Positions 28,960 to 36,266 of a stretch of 64,000 bases of DNA are shown here, one piece after another (positions within the stretch are counted from its first letter, which is position 1; each line of letters opens with the position of its first letter). The translations under genes and the position numbers were made by a program. Under the pieces are notes generated by a model that saw only the letters and a list, made by a program, of their open reading frames with translations, did no database searches and was not told where the DNA came from. Origin of the DNA: Paraburkholderia rhynchosiae (GTDB taxonomy: Bacteria > Pseudomonadota > Gammaproteobacteria > Burkholderiales > Burkholderiaceae); NCBI RefSeq assembly GCF_002879865.1, contig NZ_PNXY01000003.1, positions 1 through 64,000 on the forward strand, given 5' to 3'.

Positions 28960-30659
28960 ACTTCGACCGAATAGTTTTCTTCAGCCGCACCCGAAGCGGC
29001 CGAACCACCGAAACATTCGCCGGAAACGCCCGTGCTATAAGGCTCTACGCGTTTAGGCTCAGATTCGTGTTTCGAAACGCCCGAAACATTGCCGGGGTGC
29101 TGCGAGTGTGTTTCGCTTGCATTCGAAACGCGAAGCGCGCCGGAAACGTCGGAAGCCCCGCCAGCATTGGGCTGTTTCGTTGTTTCGACTTTTTCGGCCT
29201 CGCCGCCGTGAACGTAGCGACGGAACGCGTCCTTGAACTGGTCAAGCTCAAAGCCCTTTTTGCCTTCATACCCAATGCGGACTTGCTTGCTGTGAATGCC
29301 GTACGGCTTCAGACGCTCGCGCAGTTGGTTTGCCGTCATCGGCTTGCCGCGATTGAGTGTTGCCCACGGCTTTTCCTCGTCTTCGCACAGCGCGTCGAGC
29401 AGTACAGACTGGAAGATGCCCCGTACCCTGTTTTTGTTGGTCGAGCCGTGACTGTCGAACGCATCCTCGATATCGGTGAGCAGTTCGACGCCCGCGCTCT
29501 TTCCGGCATCGGTCGGGGCGCACAGCTTCAGCGCCGCCTTCATCGCACGTTCAGGCCATTCGCCACCAGCCAGACCGGCAATCGCAAGCAGTGGCTCCCA
29601 GTTGTCTTGCTGGCGATCATCGAGCGCGTCCGGCAGGTCGGGGCGTGCGGCGCTAATGGCGCGCATGTTGTCCGCCGCCCAGCGCGCCAGCTTGGAGCGC
29701 ATCACATCGAATGCGAGCGGGTCGGCGTGGCGCAGGCGTTCTGCGGCCTCGTGGGGCATCTTGCGACGCATTTGAACGATCACGCTGCGGCTTGTGACTG
29801 TCTCAGCAAGGCGGTCGGCCCCGATACCAGCAAACGACTTGAATCCGAATACACTGAACTTTGTCGGCACGAACCCGCCGTCACCGTCCGGCTCGCTGCG
29901 CCAAACGAACGCACTCTGCTTCGTGTGACCGGCATTCAGCAGGCCGCGCAGTTCCTCGTCACCCTTCAGGACGGTTTCGATCTCGTCAACCAGAACGGTC
30001 GGACGGTACATGTCGATCATGCGGAACAGGACGCTCGGACTGACTCCGGCGGCCTGCGCGGGGCGCGGCACGAGGAAGCCGACAACGGTCAGAAGCTGCG
30101 TCTTGCCGCACGCCTTCTCGGGCGCGCTAATCAGCAGAATCGGGCACACCTTCGCGACTTCGAGTGTCCACGACATTGCGCACCACAGCGCTGTAGCTGT
30201 GACGGTCTCGTCGTCGCAAATGATGAAGCGGCGGATCGTGTGAGCGATTTCGCTCAGAAGTTCGGCACCGTCAACCGGATCACCCCATGCTTCAGGATCG
30301 TCAAACGGCGCGGATTCGTCGCTACCGCGGCGCGACTTGGCATCCTTCACGGCGTCTTTGAGGGTCGCGACGGATACGCCCATGCGCTTCGCCTCGTCTT
30401 TGTAGCAGCGGTCGAAATCGAACGCGCTCAGCTTGGACAGGCGCGCGATTGCGTCCTCGTCACTTTCCGGCTCCGGCGCGGGCGCGGGATTGCCAGCGGC
30501 GGACGGGAGACCTTCGCCTTCATGCGCGTCCTTCAGTTCGCCATCGTCGCAACGGTCAGCCTCGGTGAGTGCAATGCCCTCCACATCCGCATCAAGGGGG
30601 CGGGCCTCAACACTGCCAGCGAAAAAATCGGGCGTTACACCATCAGAATCATCTTTCAT
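28956..30659 (-). CDS. DUF3631 replication ATPase
   Basis: A 567-residue protein with a DUF3631 core (about 160-440). Its P-loop-like segment is ISAPEKACGKTQLLTVVG, an acidic Walker-B-like VLVDEIETVL follows, then GIGADRLAETVTSRSVIVQMRR. DUF3631 proteins accompany primases in phages and satellites and are thought to be helicase-like. The N-terminus (about 1-100) is acidic and disordered. The C-terminus (about 490-567) is a Ser/Gly/Val-rich tail with VSG repeats, encoded by iteron-like DNA. It works with the TOPRIM primase just upstream. Confidence 0.8.
   Translation of the reverse strand: MKDDSDGVTPDFFAGSVEARPLDADVEGIALTEADRCDDGELKDAHEGEGLPSAAGNPAPAPEPESDEDAIARLSKLSAFDFDRCYKDEAKRMGVSVATLKDAVKDAKSRRGSDESAPFDDPEAWGDPVDGAELLSEIAHTIRRFIICDDETVTATALWCAMSWTLEVAKVCPILLISAPEKACGKTQLLTVVGFLVPRPAQAAGVSPSVLFRMIDMYRPTVLVDEIETVLKGDEELRGLLNAGHTKQSAFVWRSEPDGDGGFVPTKFSVFGFKSFAGIGADRLAETVTSRSVIVQMRRKMPHEAAERLRHADPLAFDVMRSKLARWAADNMRAISAARPDLPDALDDRQQDNWEPLLAIAGLAGGEWPERAMKAALKLCAPTDAGKSAGVELLTDIEDAFDSHGSTNKNRVRGIFQSVLLDALCEDEEKPWATLNRGKPMTANQLRERLKPYGIHSKQVRIGYEGKKGFELDQFKDAFRRYVHGGEAEKVETTKQPNAGGASDVSGALRVSNASETHSQHPGNVSGVSKHESEPKRVEPYSTGVSGECFGGSAASGAAEENYSVEV
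29005..29190. repeat. Iteron-like cluster II inside the DUF3631 gene
   Basis: About ten GAAAC/GTTTC motifs lie in 190 bases, and a TATAAGGCTC copy (29036-29045) is set in the same context as in cluster I at 20590-20820. The block coincides with the disordered C-terminal tail of the DUF3631 protein, so the DNA repeat rather than the peptide is probably under selection. Confidence 0.6.
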
Positions 30660-30668
30660 CTACGAAAA

Positions 30669-31655
30669 TCACCGTTTTTGTTCTAACGCCTTTTGAATGG
30701 CGGTTTGAACGGATTGAATTCCACACATCAGGTGCAAATCGTTGAAATCCATCTCCGCCAATTCGCACCCACCTTCGCCACCGGGGAGTCCAAGGAAAGT
30801 GTCAAATTCTTTCGAAACACGTACAGCTTCAGTGTGCGGCTCACCGGACTTGTCCAGATCGGCCAGCACGACAATCTTCGACGCCGGGTAGCGGGCCTGC
30901 ATCAGCCTCACAACCCGTTCCAACTGCGACACGGACAACGTCGCAATCGCCGGATATCCCGAACACTGGCTCGCGGACAAGCACGTCGCAACGCCCTCGC
31001 CAACGAGCAGCACTTCGCGCGCGTCCGGCAGCTTCTGAGTCGCCCAAAAACCGCCGACTTTTTCGCCGCCGGCCAGCGCGGACTTGCGGCCATCTCCGTC
31101 GATCATTTCGATGCTGGTGAACGTGTCTCCGCACTTCACCGGCACAATCAGAACGTCGCCACGCAGCTTGTCGCCGTTGCGGTCCTTCGGGTGATACTGG
31201 ATCACGCGCAGCAGCTTCAACAGCGGTATCTGGCGCAGCGTCGGCGTCGGTTGAACGCCTTTCTTCACCAGGTAGCCGTGCTCGGTGACGTGATCGGAAA
31301 TCTTCAGGACGGTCTTCACGCGCGTCACGGCGCGAACCCTGTTGCGCTCGGCCTTCGCCTCTGACTCGCGACGCAGATCAGCCCGGCGCTTCATCTCGGC
31401 TTCGTCAACCTCGCGGGGCGTCGCCTCGGTCGATTGGATGCCCAGCTTCGAGCACAACCAGTCGTGAACATCGCGCCAATCGCAGCCGCCAAAACACTTG
31501 CAGACAGTGCCGCCGTCCGCTTTGCGCCAGATGCGCAGGGCTCTGTTATTGCCCTCGCCGTGCGTAGGGCACGTCGCCAGCGCCTTCCCGTTGGCATCCT
31601 TCGAGCCAAGCAGGTCGAGCGTCAATTCGTACAAGACGAACGTCGTGGCAGCCAT
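30669..31655 (-). CDS. Zinc/TOPRIM primase of the satellite
   Basis: A 328-residue primase-like protein. The N-terminal zinc-ribbon-like part contains CPTHGEGNNRALRIW and CKCFGGCDW, as in P4-type CHC2/Zn primases. The TOPRIM domain (about 220-300) has VLLVGEGVATCLSASQ (acidic Glu) and KIVVLADLDKSGEPH (DxD-like). It would prime DNA replication of the element with the DUF3631 ATPase. In P4 these activities lie in one alpha protein; here they are split. The ATG shares one base with the alpA stop (TAATG); longer frames upstream overlap alpA. Confidence 0.8.
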   Translation of the reverse strand: MAATTFVLYELTLDLLGSKDANGKALATCPTHGEGNNRALRIWRKADGGTVCKCFGGCDWRDVHDWLCSKLGIQSTEATPREVDEAEMKRRADLRRESEAKAERNRVRAVTRVKTVLKISDHVTEHGYLVKKGVQPTPTLRQIPLLKLLRVIQYHPKDRNGDKLRGDVLIVPVKCGDTFTSIEMIDGDGRKSALAGGEKVGGFWATQKLPDAREVLLVGEGVATCLSASQCSGYPAIATLSVSQLERVVRLMQARYPASKIVVLADLDKSGEPHTEAVRVSKEFDTFLGLPGGEGGCELAEMDFNDLHLMCGIQSVQTAIQKALEQKR

Positions 31656-31873
31656 TACGCAGCAGCCACTTCGCAGCGGTAGCCGGTCGGATCGGCCAGC
31701 CACTTCGCAATCTCGCCAGCGCGCCATGCGACGTGCTTCGGGCCAAGCTTGACGGTCGCTGGGAACGCGCCAACGCGCATCGAATCGTAAATTGCGGTGC
31801 GGCTAAGGGTCGTCATCGCCCTTACTTGGGGGAGGCGCAAAAGATGCATAGCGGGGTCAATCGTCGTATTCAT
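31655..31873 (-). CDS. alpA: AlpA-family transcriptional regulator/excisionase
   Basis: A 72-residue AlpA-like helix-turn-helix protein. HLLRLPQVRAMTTLSRTAIYDSMRVGAFPATVKLGPKHVAWR follows the family pattern (LRLPxV...GxSRxTIYxxxxxGxFPxPVxLGxxxVxW). AlpA proteins activate excision or lytic genes of cryptic phages and satellites. ATG 31873 has GGAGT nine bases upstream; the longer frame is not protein-like. It heads the replication operon, below an operator array. Confidence 0.88.
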   Translation of the reverse strand: MNTTIDPAMHLLRLPQVRAMTTLSRTAIYDSMRVGAFPATVKLGPKHVAWRAGEIAKWLADPTGYRCEVAAA

Positions 31874-32013
31874 AAAATCTGCACTCCGAACATAATTATC
31901 GTGAACCGTATCGCCGGTTTTACGCGCTCGCCGTCGCGATTGGTTGCGAGAACATCCGTAAAGCGACGTTGGACGAACTGTATCCACCTCCAAACTCCTT
32001 GTCCAATGCGGAT

Positions 32014-32057
32014 CACGCAGAATTCTGCGTGTCAAGCAGATTCTGCGTGAGACGCAG
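32014..32057. promoter_or_regulatory. Operator array upstream of alpA
   Basis: An 18-bp perfect palindrome (CACGCAGAATTCTGCGTG, 32014-32031) is followed by a second half-site TTCTGCGTG (32041-32049). That half-site is part of a spaced palindrome, CTGCGT-GAG-ACGCAG (32043-32057). The array lies 140-185 bases upstream of alpA. Repeated dyads of the same half-site indicate a repressor-binding region. Confidence 0.65.
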
Positions 32058-32096
32058 AGGAAAAACGGACTAAAAACCTCGAAAAGCCTTACCGGC

Positions 32097-32139
32097 TGGC
32101 CTTCTGCCTATGAAGCAGAAGGCCAAACTTTATTTTTTT
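32097..32139 (+). terminator. Strong plus-strand terminator upstream of alpA
   Basis: An 11-bp perfect stem (32097-32107 with 32115-32125) has a 7-base loop and is followed by ACTTTATTTTTTT. It terminates plus-strand transcription antisense to the alpA leader. No plus-strand gene precedes it, so it may end a small antisense RNA. Confidence 0.7.
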
Positions 32140-32322
32140 ACCGAATGTTACGGACGAATGGGCGGTCAGACCTCGTACGCAGTCGCTGGCGCGGTCGGTC
32201 GGATCGGGTGAAGGTGCGGTGTAGGCGAGCCGCCGGGATCGGCTCTACGGCGGGTTTTCTACGCGGAAGTAGGAAACGACAGGAAGTGGTAGGGCGGCCA
32301 GAAGATCGGCCGCCTGAAGTGG
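32132..32322. other. Intergenic stretch with hairpin
   Basis: There is no convincing gene here; the minus-strand frame 32138-32410 is Arg/Ser-rich shadow sequence. A stem-loop of 7 bp (32293-32299 with 32308-32314), flanked by direct repeats GAAGTGGT, lies just after the stop of the next gene on the minus strand. Confidence 0.5.
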
Positions 32323-32628
32323 TCAGGTCTTCGTCTTCGGAGCCGGCGCGCTCGCGACGCGAGCAGCCAAGTCGAGAGGCAGCGGACGGCCTAACGACAG
32401 GCAGGCGCATACCTTTGAGCAGTCGGACGGCATCAGATCACCGTCGAGCAACGCCTTTTCGAGCGCCTCCATGGTTGGATGCACCTCGGGCTTCGCCGCA
32501 CCACTCCACTGCGGATCATTGAGCACATCCACGGTGCTTTCGCGCACGTACTTCGCCGGGTTTTTCGGTGCGGTCGTCGTGTTGGTCTTGACGTGCCGCA
32601 TTACGTGCAGCCTGTGTACTTCTGCCAT
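32323..32628 (-). CDS. Hypothetical small protein (101 residues)
   Basis: A 101-residue protein (EVHRLHVMRHVKTNTTTAPK, STVDVLNDPQWSGAAKPEVH, LPLDLAARVASAPAPKTKT) with no recognised domain. The start is clear: GGGAGT lies six bases before ATG 32628. It ends the leftward row of small genes read away from 33602. The function is unknown. Confidence 0.55.
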   Translation of the reverse strand: MAEVHRLHVMRHVKTNTTTAPKNPAKYVRESTVDVLNDPQWSGAAKPEVHPTMEALEKALLDGDLMPSDCSKVCACLSLGRPLPLDLAARVASAPAPKTKT

Positions 32629-32632
32629 CTTG

Positions 32633-33196
32633 TCACTCCCTTTCAAGATAAATCGTTGGATGGTCGGCGCATGCCACCTCTGCCAGCGCCCAGCCCGGAT
32701 GCAACCGGTCGAGAAACCGGCGCGCCTCGATCGTGTCTGCAAAGACTATTGGCTTCAGATCGACCAGCTTGGCGTCGCCCATGAGCACGAGCAGTCGCGT
32801 GGCGCGCAACGAGCGGTATTTCGTGCTCTGGCCTCCCTTGGAGTTGATCGCGCCGATGCCGCCGTTCTTCAGGCACTCGCGGGACCTCATGTCGCACGAC
32901 GGACACCAGCACGACCATATCAGCCTGTGCGTGATCACGGTCTTCGAGTCGGCGGGTCCGCGCCCGCACCGAATACACGGAAACGCGTTCTTAGCCATAG
33001 ACCGCACGTGCGCGTCGGCGTGCGGATCGCGGGCGATGTCGGCGGCGGTGCGGGGCTTCGCGCCAGCCCTCTCCGCGCCCTGCTTGCAGCCACGACAGCC
33101 TAGATACCGGGCGGCCAGAAAGTTGCCCACACAACAGGTTTTCGAAATGGTGGCTCGCAAATTCTCACAAGCCACCATAGCCACCACATCACCCAT
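32633..33196 (-). CDS. Hypothetical Cys-rich protein, probable zinc binder (187 residues)
   Basis: A Cys-rich protein with CCVGN, CRGCKQG, CIRCGRG and CWCPSCDMRSREC. The paired CxxC knuckles (about 73-76 and 95-98) suggest a zinc ribbon. The C-terminal part (TRLLVLMGDAKLVDLKPIVFADTIEARRFLDRLHPG) is a small alpha/beta unit. ATG 33196 overlaps the preceding stop by 8 bases; a later start is possible. It is phage-like; the function is unknown. Confidence 0.55.
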   Translation of the reverse strand: MGDVVAMVACENLRATISKTCCVGNFLAARYLGCRGCKQGAERAGAKPRTAADIARDPHADAHVRSMAKNAFPCIRCGRGPADSKTVITHRLIWSCWCPSCDMRSRECLKNGGIGAINSKGGQSTKYRSLRATRLLVLMGDAKLVDLKPIVFADTIEARRFLDRLHPGWALAEVACADHPTIYLERE

Positions 33197-33602
33197 GGCA
33201 GGCTTCGCGCAGGGTCTGCATCAGGGCATCGGGCACTTGACTCAAGCTCACCGCGCTTGCGAGTTTCGCGGCAGTTTCGGCGTCGATACGTTGAGCCTTC
33301 AGCAGGGTCGAGCCGATATCGAGCAGCGCATCACCATTAAGAGGCAACCTAGTGCGCGGCGTCGTCATGGCCTTCACCAGTGCGGCGGCACGGCTCGGCG
33401 TCTTCGGCGCGGTCGGCTTCGGCGTCTTCGGATTGGTGGCGTTCAGGCGGTCGCGCAACTCGCGCTTCTCCGACCTATATCCCGCCTGAAGCGCCTTGCC
33501 CAGCAGCGGCTTCATGCCCTCGTACTTCACGCTCGCGACGTGCTGGGGCGGCGTCGGGTGATCGTCTAACAGGCGTTGCAGTTGACGGATTGATGCATTC
33601 AT
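33189..33602 (-). CDS. Hypothetical helical protein (137 residues)
   Basis: The first gene of the leftward block. The protein is helical and basic in the middle (EKRELRDRLNATNPKTPKPT, RAAALVKAMTTPRTRLPLNG, AAKLASAVSLSQVPDALMQTL). AAGG lies seven bases before ATG 33602. No domain is recognised. It is divergent from the helix-turn-helix gene at 33793. Confidence 0.5.
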   Translation of the reverse strand: MNASIRQLQRLLDDHPTPPQHVASVKYEGMKPLLGKALQAGYRSEKRELRDRLNATNPKTPKPTAPKTPSRAAALVKAMTTPRTRLPLNGDALLDIGSTLLKAQRIDAETAAKLASAVSLSQVPDALMQTLREACHG

Positions 33603-33707
33603 TTTCGGCCCTTGGTCTACCGATTGTCATTGCGCCGGTCGCGCAAATTCAGTGGACCGTCACGTCCAGATCGGACGCAATCGCGGAATGTGGTGACGGC
33701 GCGACAT

Positions 33708-33740
33708 TGCCGCCACTTGCTACCAGATGCCGCCACTTGC
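33708..33740. repeat. Direct repeat in the divergent control region
   Basis: TGCCGCCACTTGC occurs at 33708-33720 and 33728-33740, exactly 20 bases apart, close to two helical turns. It lies in the 190-base region between divergent genes, upstream of the small helix-turn-helix protein, and is a likely operator. Confidence 0.5.
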
Positions 33741-33792
33741 CAAGTCGTGATTTCAGTCTTCAGGCATGCGTCAACAACCTGAGGGAGGAAGG

Positions 33793-33981
33793 ATGGCAAC
33801 TGAATGGCACGACCCAATGCTCGATGCAAGCGAAGTGGCCTCGATGTTCGGCATCGCGGAAAGAACGCTTCGCGAGTGGACCAAGACCGGCGCAATCGTC
33901 GCGCCGTACCGTTTCGGGCGCACGCCTAAATGGCGTCAATCGGAACTCAACCAGTGGGCGCAAACAAGGAACCAGAAGTGA
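33793..33981 (+). CDS. MerR-like helix-turn-helix excisionase/regulator (62 residues)
   Basis: A 62-residue HTH_17-type protein: LDASEVASMFGIAERTLREWTKTGAIVAPYRFGRTPKWRQSEL. This is the pattern of excisionase/AlpA-like winged helices. ATG 33793 has GGGAGGAAGG directly upstream. Its stop overlaps the GTG start of the next gene by 4 bases. It probably regulates the divergent promoters through the nearby direct repeat. Confidence 0.75.
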   Translation: MATEWHDPMLDASEVASMFGIAERTLREWTKTGAIVAPYRFGRTPKWRQSELNQWAQTRNQK

Positions 33982-34271
33982 CCAAATCGACATCCAAGCG
34001 CCTCGCTGCGCAGACCGGCACGACGACCGCAGAACGCATTGTGAGCACGGAAGCAGCCATCGCGCACGCATTGATCGTCGGGGACGATACGCACGAACTG
34101 CGTGTGTTTCTGGCCGAACAGCGTGCAGCACTCTATGCCGAACAGAGTGCATCAGCTACGGCCACGGCCAGCGCTCAGGAAGCCGAGCAGCAGCGCATCA
34201 GGGAACGGGCCTCCCAACTCGACGCGGAATTCAACCAGCGCCTCGCGCGCATCAACTTCACAAAGGCTTAA
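33978..34271 (+). CDS. Hypothetical coiled-coil protein (97 residues)
   Basis: A helical, Ala/Glu-rich protein (TAERIVSTEAAIAHALIVGD, ELRVFLAEQRAALYAEQSAS, QEAEQQRIRERASQLDAEF) with coiled-coil character. The GTG start at 33978 is coupled to the helix-turn-helix gene, with AAGGA upstream. It is co-transcribed with the next, also coiled-coil, gene 3 bases on. The function is unknown. Confidence 0.6.
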   Translation: MTKSTSKRLAAQTGTTTAERIVSTEAAIAHALIVGDDTHELRVFLAEQRAALYAEQSASATATASAQEAEQQRIRERASQLDAEFNQRLARINFTKA

Positions 34272-34274
34272 AAG

Positions 34275-34934
34275 ATGAACGCACAACACCAGGCTCTCGC
34301 GCAGATCGAGAGCGCACTCGAAGTCGCGAACCAGCAATACGCCACCGCACAGCGCGACCACACCGCCGTAATGGAGCGCCTCACGGCCACACGCGCGGAC
34401 CTGATCGACCCGACCAGCAAGTGCCGCGCCGCAGACAAGCCCGGCAACGAGGCAGAATTCGCTGCGCTCGCGATGCGCGCGAAGTTTCTCGAACAGGACG
34501 TTGCAGAGCTTACGGTGATCGTCGCGACGGCCGCCAACGCCGTTATCGAAGCCGGGTCCACCATCGCCAAGCTGGAGCACCAGCTCCGTGTCGCAAAGGA
34601 TGCCGCGACCGCATCCGGGGCGCAGGTGCTCGCCGACAAGATTGCCAGCCAGATCACGGAACTCGAAAGCACGCACGCTGCGGCGCGCGCTGCATACCGC
34701 GAACAACTCGCAGCACAGGGTGGTGACATTCTGGCTCGTCACCAGCGCGAACGTTGCGCCGAAGTCGAAGCCGAACTGCTGAAGGAAGTCGCCCGCACGT
34801 ATGACGAATTTATCCGGATCGATCCGCCTGCATCGGCCCGCATCAAGTCCCGCCTGCAAAGCTGTCATGACTTTTTTAAGCCCTCGGCAGCCTTAAAAGA
34901 CCTCATCCATAGCGGCGCGAAGCCCCGCATCTAA
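34275..34934 (+). CDS. Hypothetical coiled-coil protein (219 residues)
   Basis: Almost wholly coiled coil (ALAQIESALEVANQQYATAQ, MRAKFLEQDVAELTVIVATAA, KIASQITELESTHAAARAAY), with a basic C-terminus. No recognised domain; similar proteins occur in Burkholderia phages and satellites. It is the last gene of the three-gene plus-strand operon and is followed by a terminator. Confidence 0.6.
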   Translation: MNAQHQALAQIESALEVANQQYATAQRDHTAVMERLTATRADLIDPTSKCRAADKPGNEAEFAALAMRAKFLEQDVAELTVIVATAANAVIEAGSTIAKLEHQLRVAKDAATASGAQVLADKIASQITELESTHAAARAAYREQLAAQGGDILARHQRERCAEVEAELLKEVARTYDEFIRIDPPASARIKSRLQSCHDFFKPSAALKDLIHSGAKPRI

Positions 34935-34982
34935 TCGGCTGCATTAACCCCGTGAGGGGATCATCCGGCCTTCGGGCCTTCA

Positions 34983-35016
34983 GCGCCTCTCCGGTTCGCC
35001 GGGTGAGGTGTTTTTT
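34983..35016 (+). terminator. Terminator after the coiled-coil operon
   Basis: An imperfect stem of about 9 bp (around 34986-34994 with 35000-35009) is followed by GTTTTTTCTT. It ends the 33793-34934 operon. Confidence 0.65.
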
Positions 35017-35117
35017 CTTGGTGGACGGGTTTGGAATGAAAATCGAGCTATGTTAATGCCGACACGGTGAGTCGGAGTTCGCACGGATCACCGCAGGCGC
35101 AGACCATCACCACGGAG

Positions 35118-35153
35118 ACGCCCGCCAATGCGACCTGCGCGGCGGGCGTTTTT
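35118..35153 (+). terminator. Second plus-strand terminator
   Basis: A 9-bp perfect stem (35118-35126 with 35141-35149) leads into TTTTT. Only about 100 bases separate it from the previous terminator, so it may end a short independent RNA. Confidence 0.65.
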
Positions 35154-35174
35154 ACTTGCGCTGACCGGTCTAGA

Positions 35175-35363
35175 TCACTCGTCCCGCTGGTCGCGAGCCA
35201 TCTTCGCGCGGCGCTTGTCCAGATACTCGCGCAGCCACCTTCCGGCACCCAGCGACTTGAATGTGTCCAACTGCAAGCGTGTGAGGCGAAGACTGGTGGT
35301 GACGAGTTCGTCGTCTCCCGTTACTGGCGGCCGACCGCGACCTCGCTTTTGTTCCTCTGTCAT
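35175..35363 (-). CDS. Small ribbon-helix-helix-like repressor (62 residues)
   Basis: A 62-residue basic protein: an N-terminal KRGRGRPPVTGDD AT-hook-like tail, then TTSLRLTRLQLDTFKSLGAGRWLREYLDKRR. This resembles the beta-strand plus two helices of ribbon-helix-helix repressors. GGAGT lies five bases before ATG 35363. A pair of direct repeats lies just upstream and could be its own operator. Confidence 0.65.
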   Translation of the reverse strand: MTEEQKRGRGRPPVTGDDELVTTSLRLTRLQLDTFKSLGAGRWLREYLDKRRAKMARDQRDE

Positions 35364-35403
35364 TGGTGACTCCGGTGTTGTAGCGGAGCGAATTCTAGCA
35401 CAT

Positions 35404-35451
35404 TAAATGCAATGCAATAATTTGCTTGACTGCGGAATAAATGCAATGCAA
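35404..35451. repeat. Direct repeats TAAATGCAATGCAA between divergent genes
   Basis: TAAATGCAATGCAA occurs at 35404-35417 and 35438-35451, 34 bases apart, and each copy contains a tandem TGCAATGCA. On the minus strand a TAGAAT -10 lies next to the repeat, pointing at the small repressor gene. Confidence 0.55.
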
Positions 35452-35495
35452 AAATTCGTCCCGTCGCAGCCATATCACTCCCCGACGAGGCCCAA

Positions 35496-35696
35496 ATGAA
35501 ACACCCGCTCGAACACATTCGCCCGGTAGAACAAGGGATTCCTCTGCTTCGCCCGTACCCGCTCGCGTTCCGCGTGGACAACGTACGTTGCACGACCTAT
35601 CACGCTTCCGAAGACCGCAGGATTGACGCAGCCGCTTCCCTGATGCAATCCGGCGTCCGTTCATGCGTGATGCTGCCGCGTCTGCGTACAGCCTAA
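35496..35696 (+). CDS. Hypothetical small protein (66 residues)
   Basis: A 66-residue protein (EHIRPVEQGIPLLRPYPLAFRVDNV then ASLMQSGVRSCVMLPRLRTA) with no recognised domain. GAGG lies five bases before ATG 35496, and the next gene begins 16 bases after its stop, which supports a real gene. The function is unknown. Confidence 0.45.
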   Translation: MKHPLEHIRPVEQGIPLLRPYPLAFRVDNVRCTTYHASEDRRIDAAASLMQSGVRSCVMLPRLRTA

Positions 35697-35711
35697 CCGG
35701 AAGCGGCGGCA

Positions 35712-36266
35712 ATGGGTAAATCGACAGGCAAGAAGGGCAAGGCTGGTGACAGCAGCCGCGTCGCCGGTAACTTTGCCGCCGTTCCTCACGTCGTCTTGCA
35801 GTGCCCCGCGTACCTGCACCTATCGCATACCGCCCGCTCTCTGTTGCTGGAATTCGCCTTGCAGCGCAACACCGCCAACAACAACAACGGGCGATTGCTC
35901 TGCACGGCAAAGGTCATGGAGCCGCGCGGATGGAAGTCAGCCGACACGCTCAACCGCGCGAAGAAAGAGTTGCTCGAAGGCGGGTTCCTGTTCGAGACCG
36001 CGAAGGGTCGGCGTCCGAACAAGGCCGGTTGGTACGCGATCACATGGCACGACCTTGCAGACATCCCCGGATACGACGAGGGCGCGAAGAAGGGTTTCGT
36101 GAAGTGCGCCTTCATGAAGGACTGGTTGCCGCCGGGAGCCAAGCCGAAGCTGCCGTACAAGCAAAGCGCCGAGTACATGGCGAGCGTTTCGACCGCGCCA
36201 GCAGCCGACGACAAGCCCGGTACGCGGCTAAAAATGAAATTGCAGCCCTTACTCCGTGTGGCGTAG
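35712..36266 (+). CDS. Winged-helix-like satellite protein (184 residues)
   Basis: A protein with a replication-initiator or helix-turn-helix look: YLHLSHTARSLLLEFALQRN, then TAKVMEPRGWKSADTLNRAKKELLEGGFLFETAKGRRPNKAGWYAITW. That layout (helix-turn-helix, recognition helix, beta wing) is typical of winged helices. It is directly followed by CTCCGT palindromes at a 33-bp period, the first starting within the gene's 3' end, so it may bind them. Its role is unproven; DNA binding is inferred from layout. Confidence 0.6.
   Translation: MGKSTGKKGKAGDSSRVAGNFAAVPHVVLQCPAYLHLSHTARSLLLEFALQRNTANNNNGRLLCTAKVMEPRGWKSADTLNRAKKELLEGGFLFETAKGRRPNKAGWYAITWHDLADIPGYDEGAKKGFVKCAFMKDWLPPGAKPKLPYKQSAEYMASVSTAPAADDKPGTRLKMKLQPLLRVA

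Noticed and set aside
29067..30686. 539-codon plus-strand frame
   Set aside because: It is antisense to the DUF3631 gene, whose domain and coupling are clear; the composition is that of a shadow frame.
32138..32410. 90-codon minus-strand frame
   Set aside because: It is Arg/Ser/Pro-rich shadow sequence with no ribosome-binding site and overlaps a better gene.
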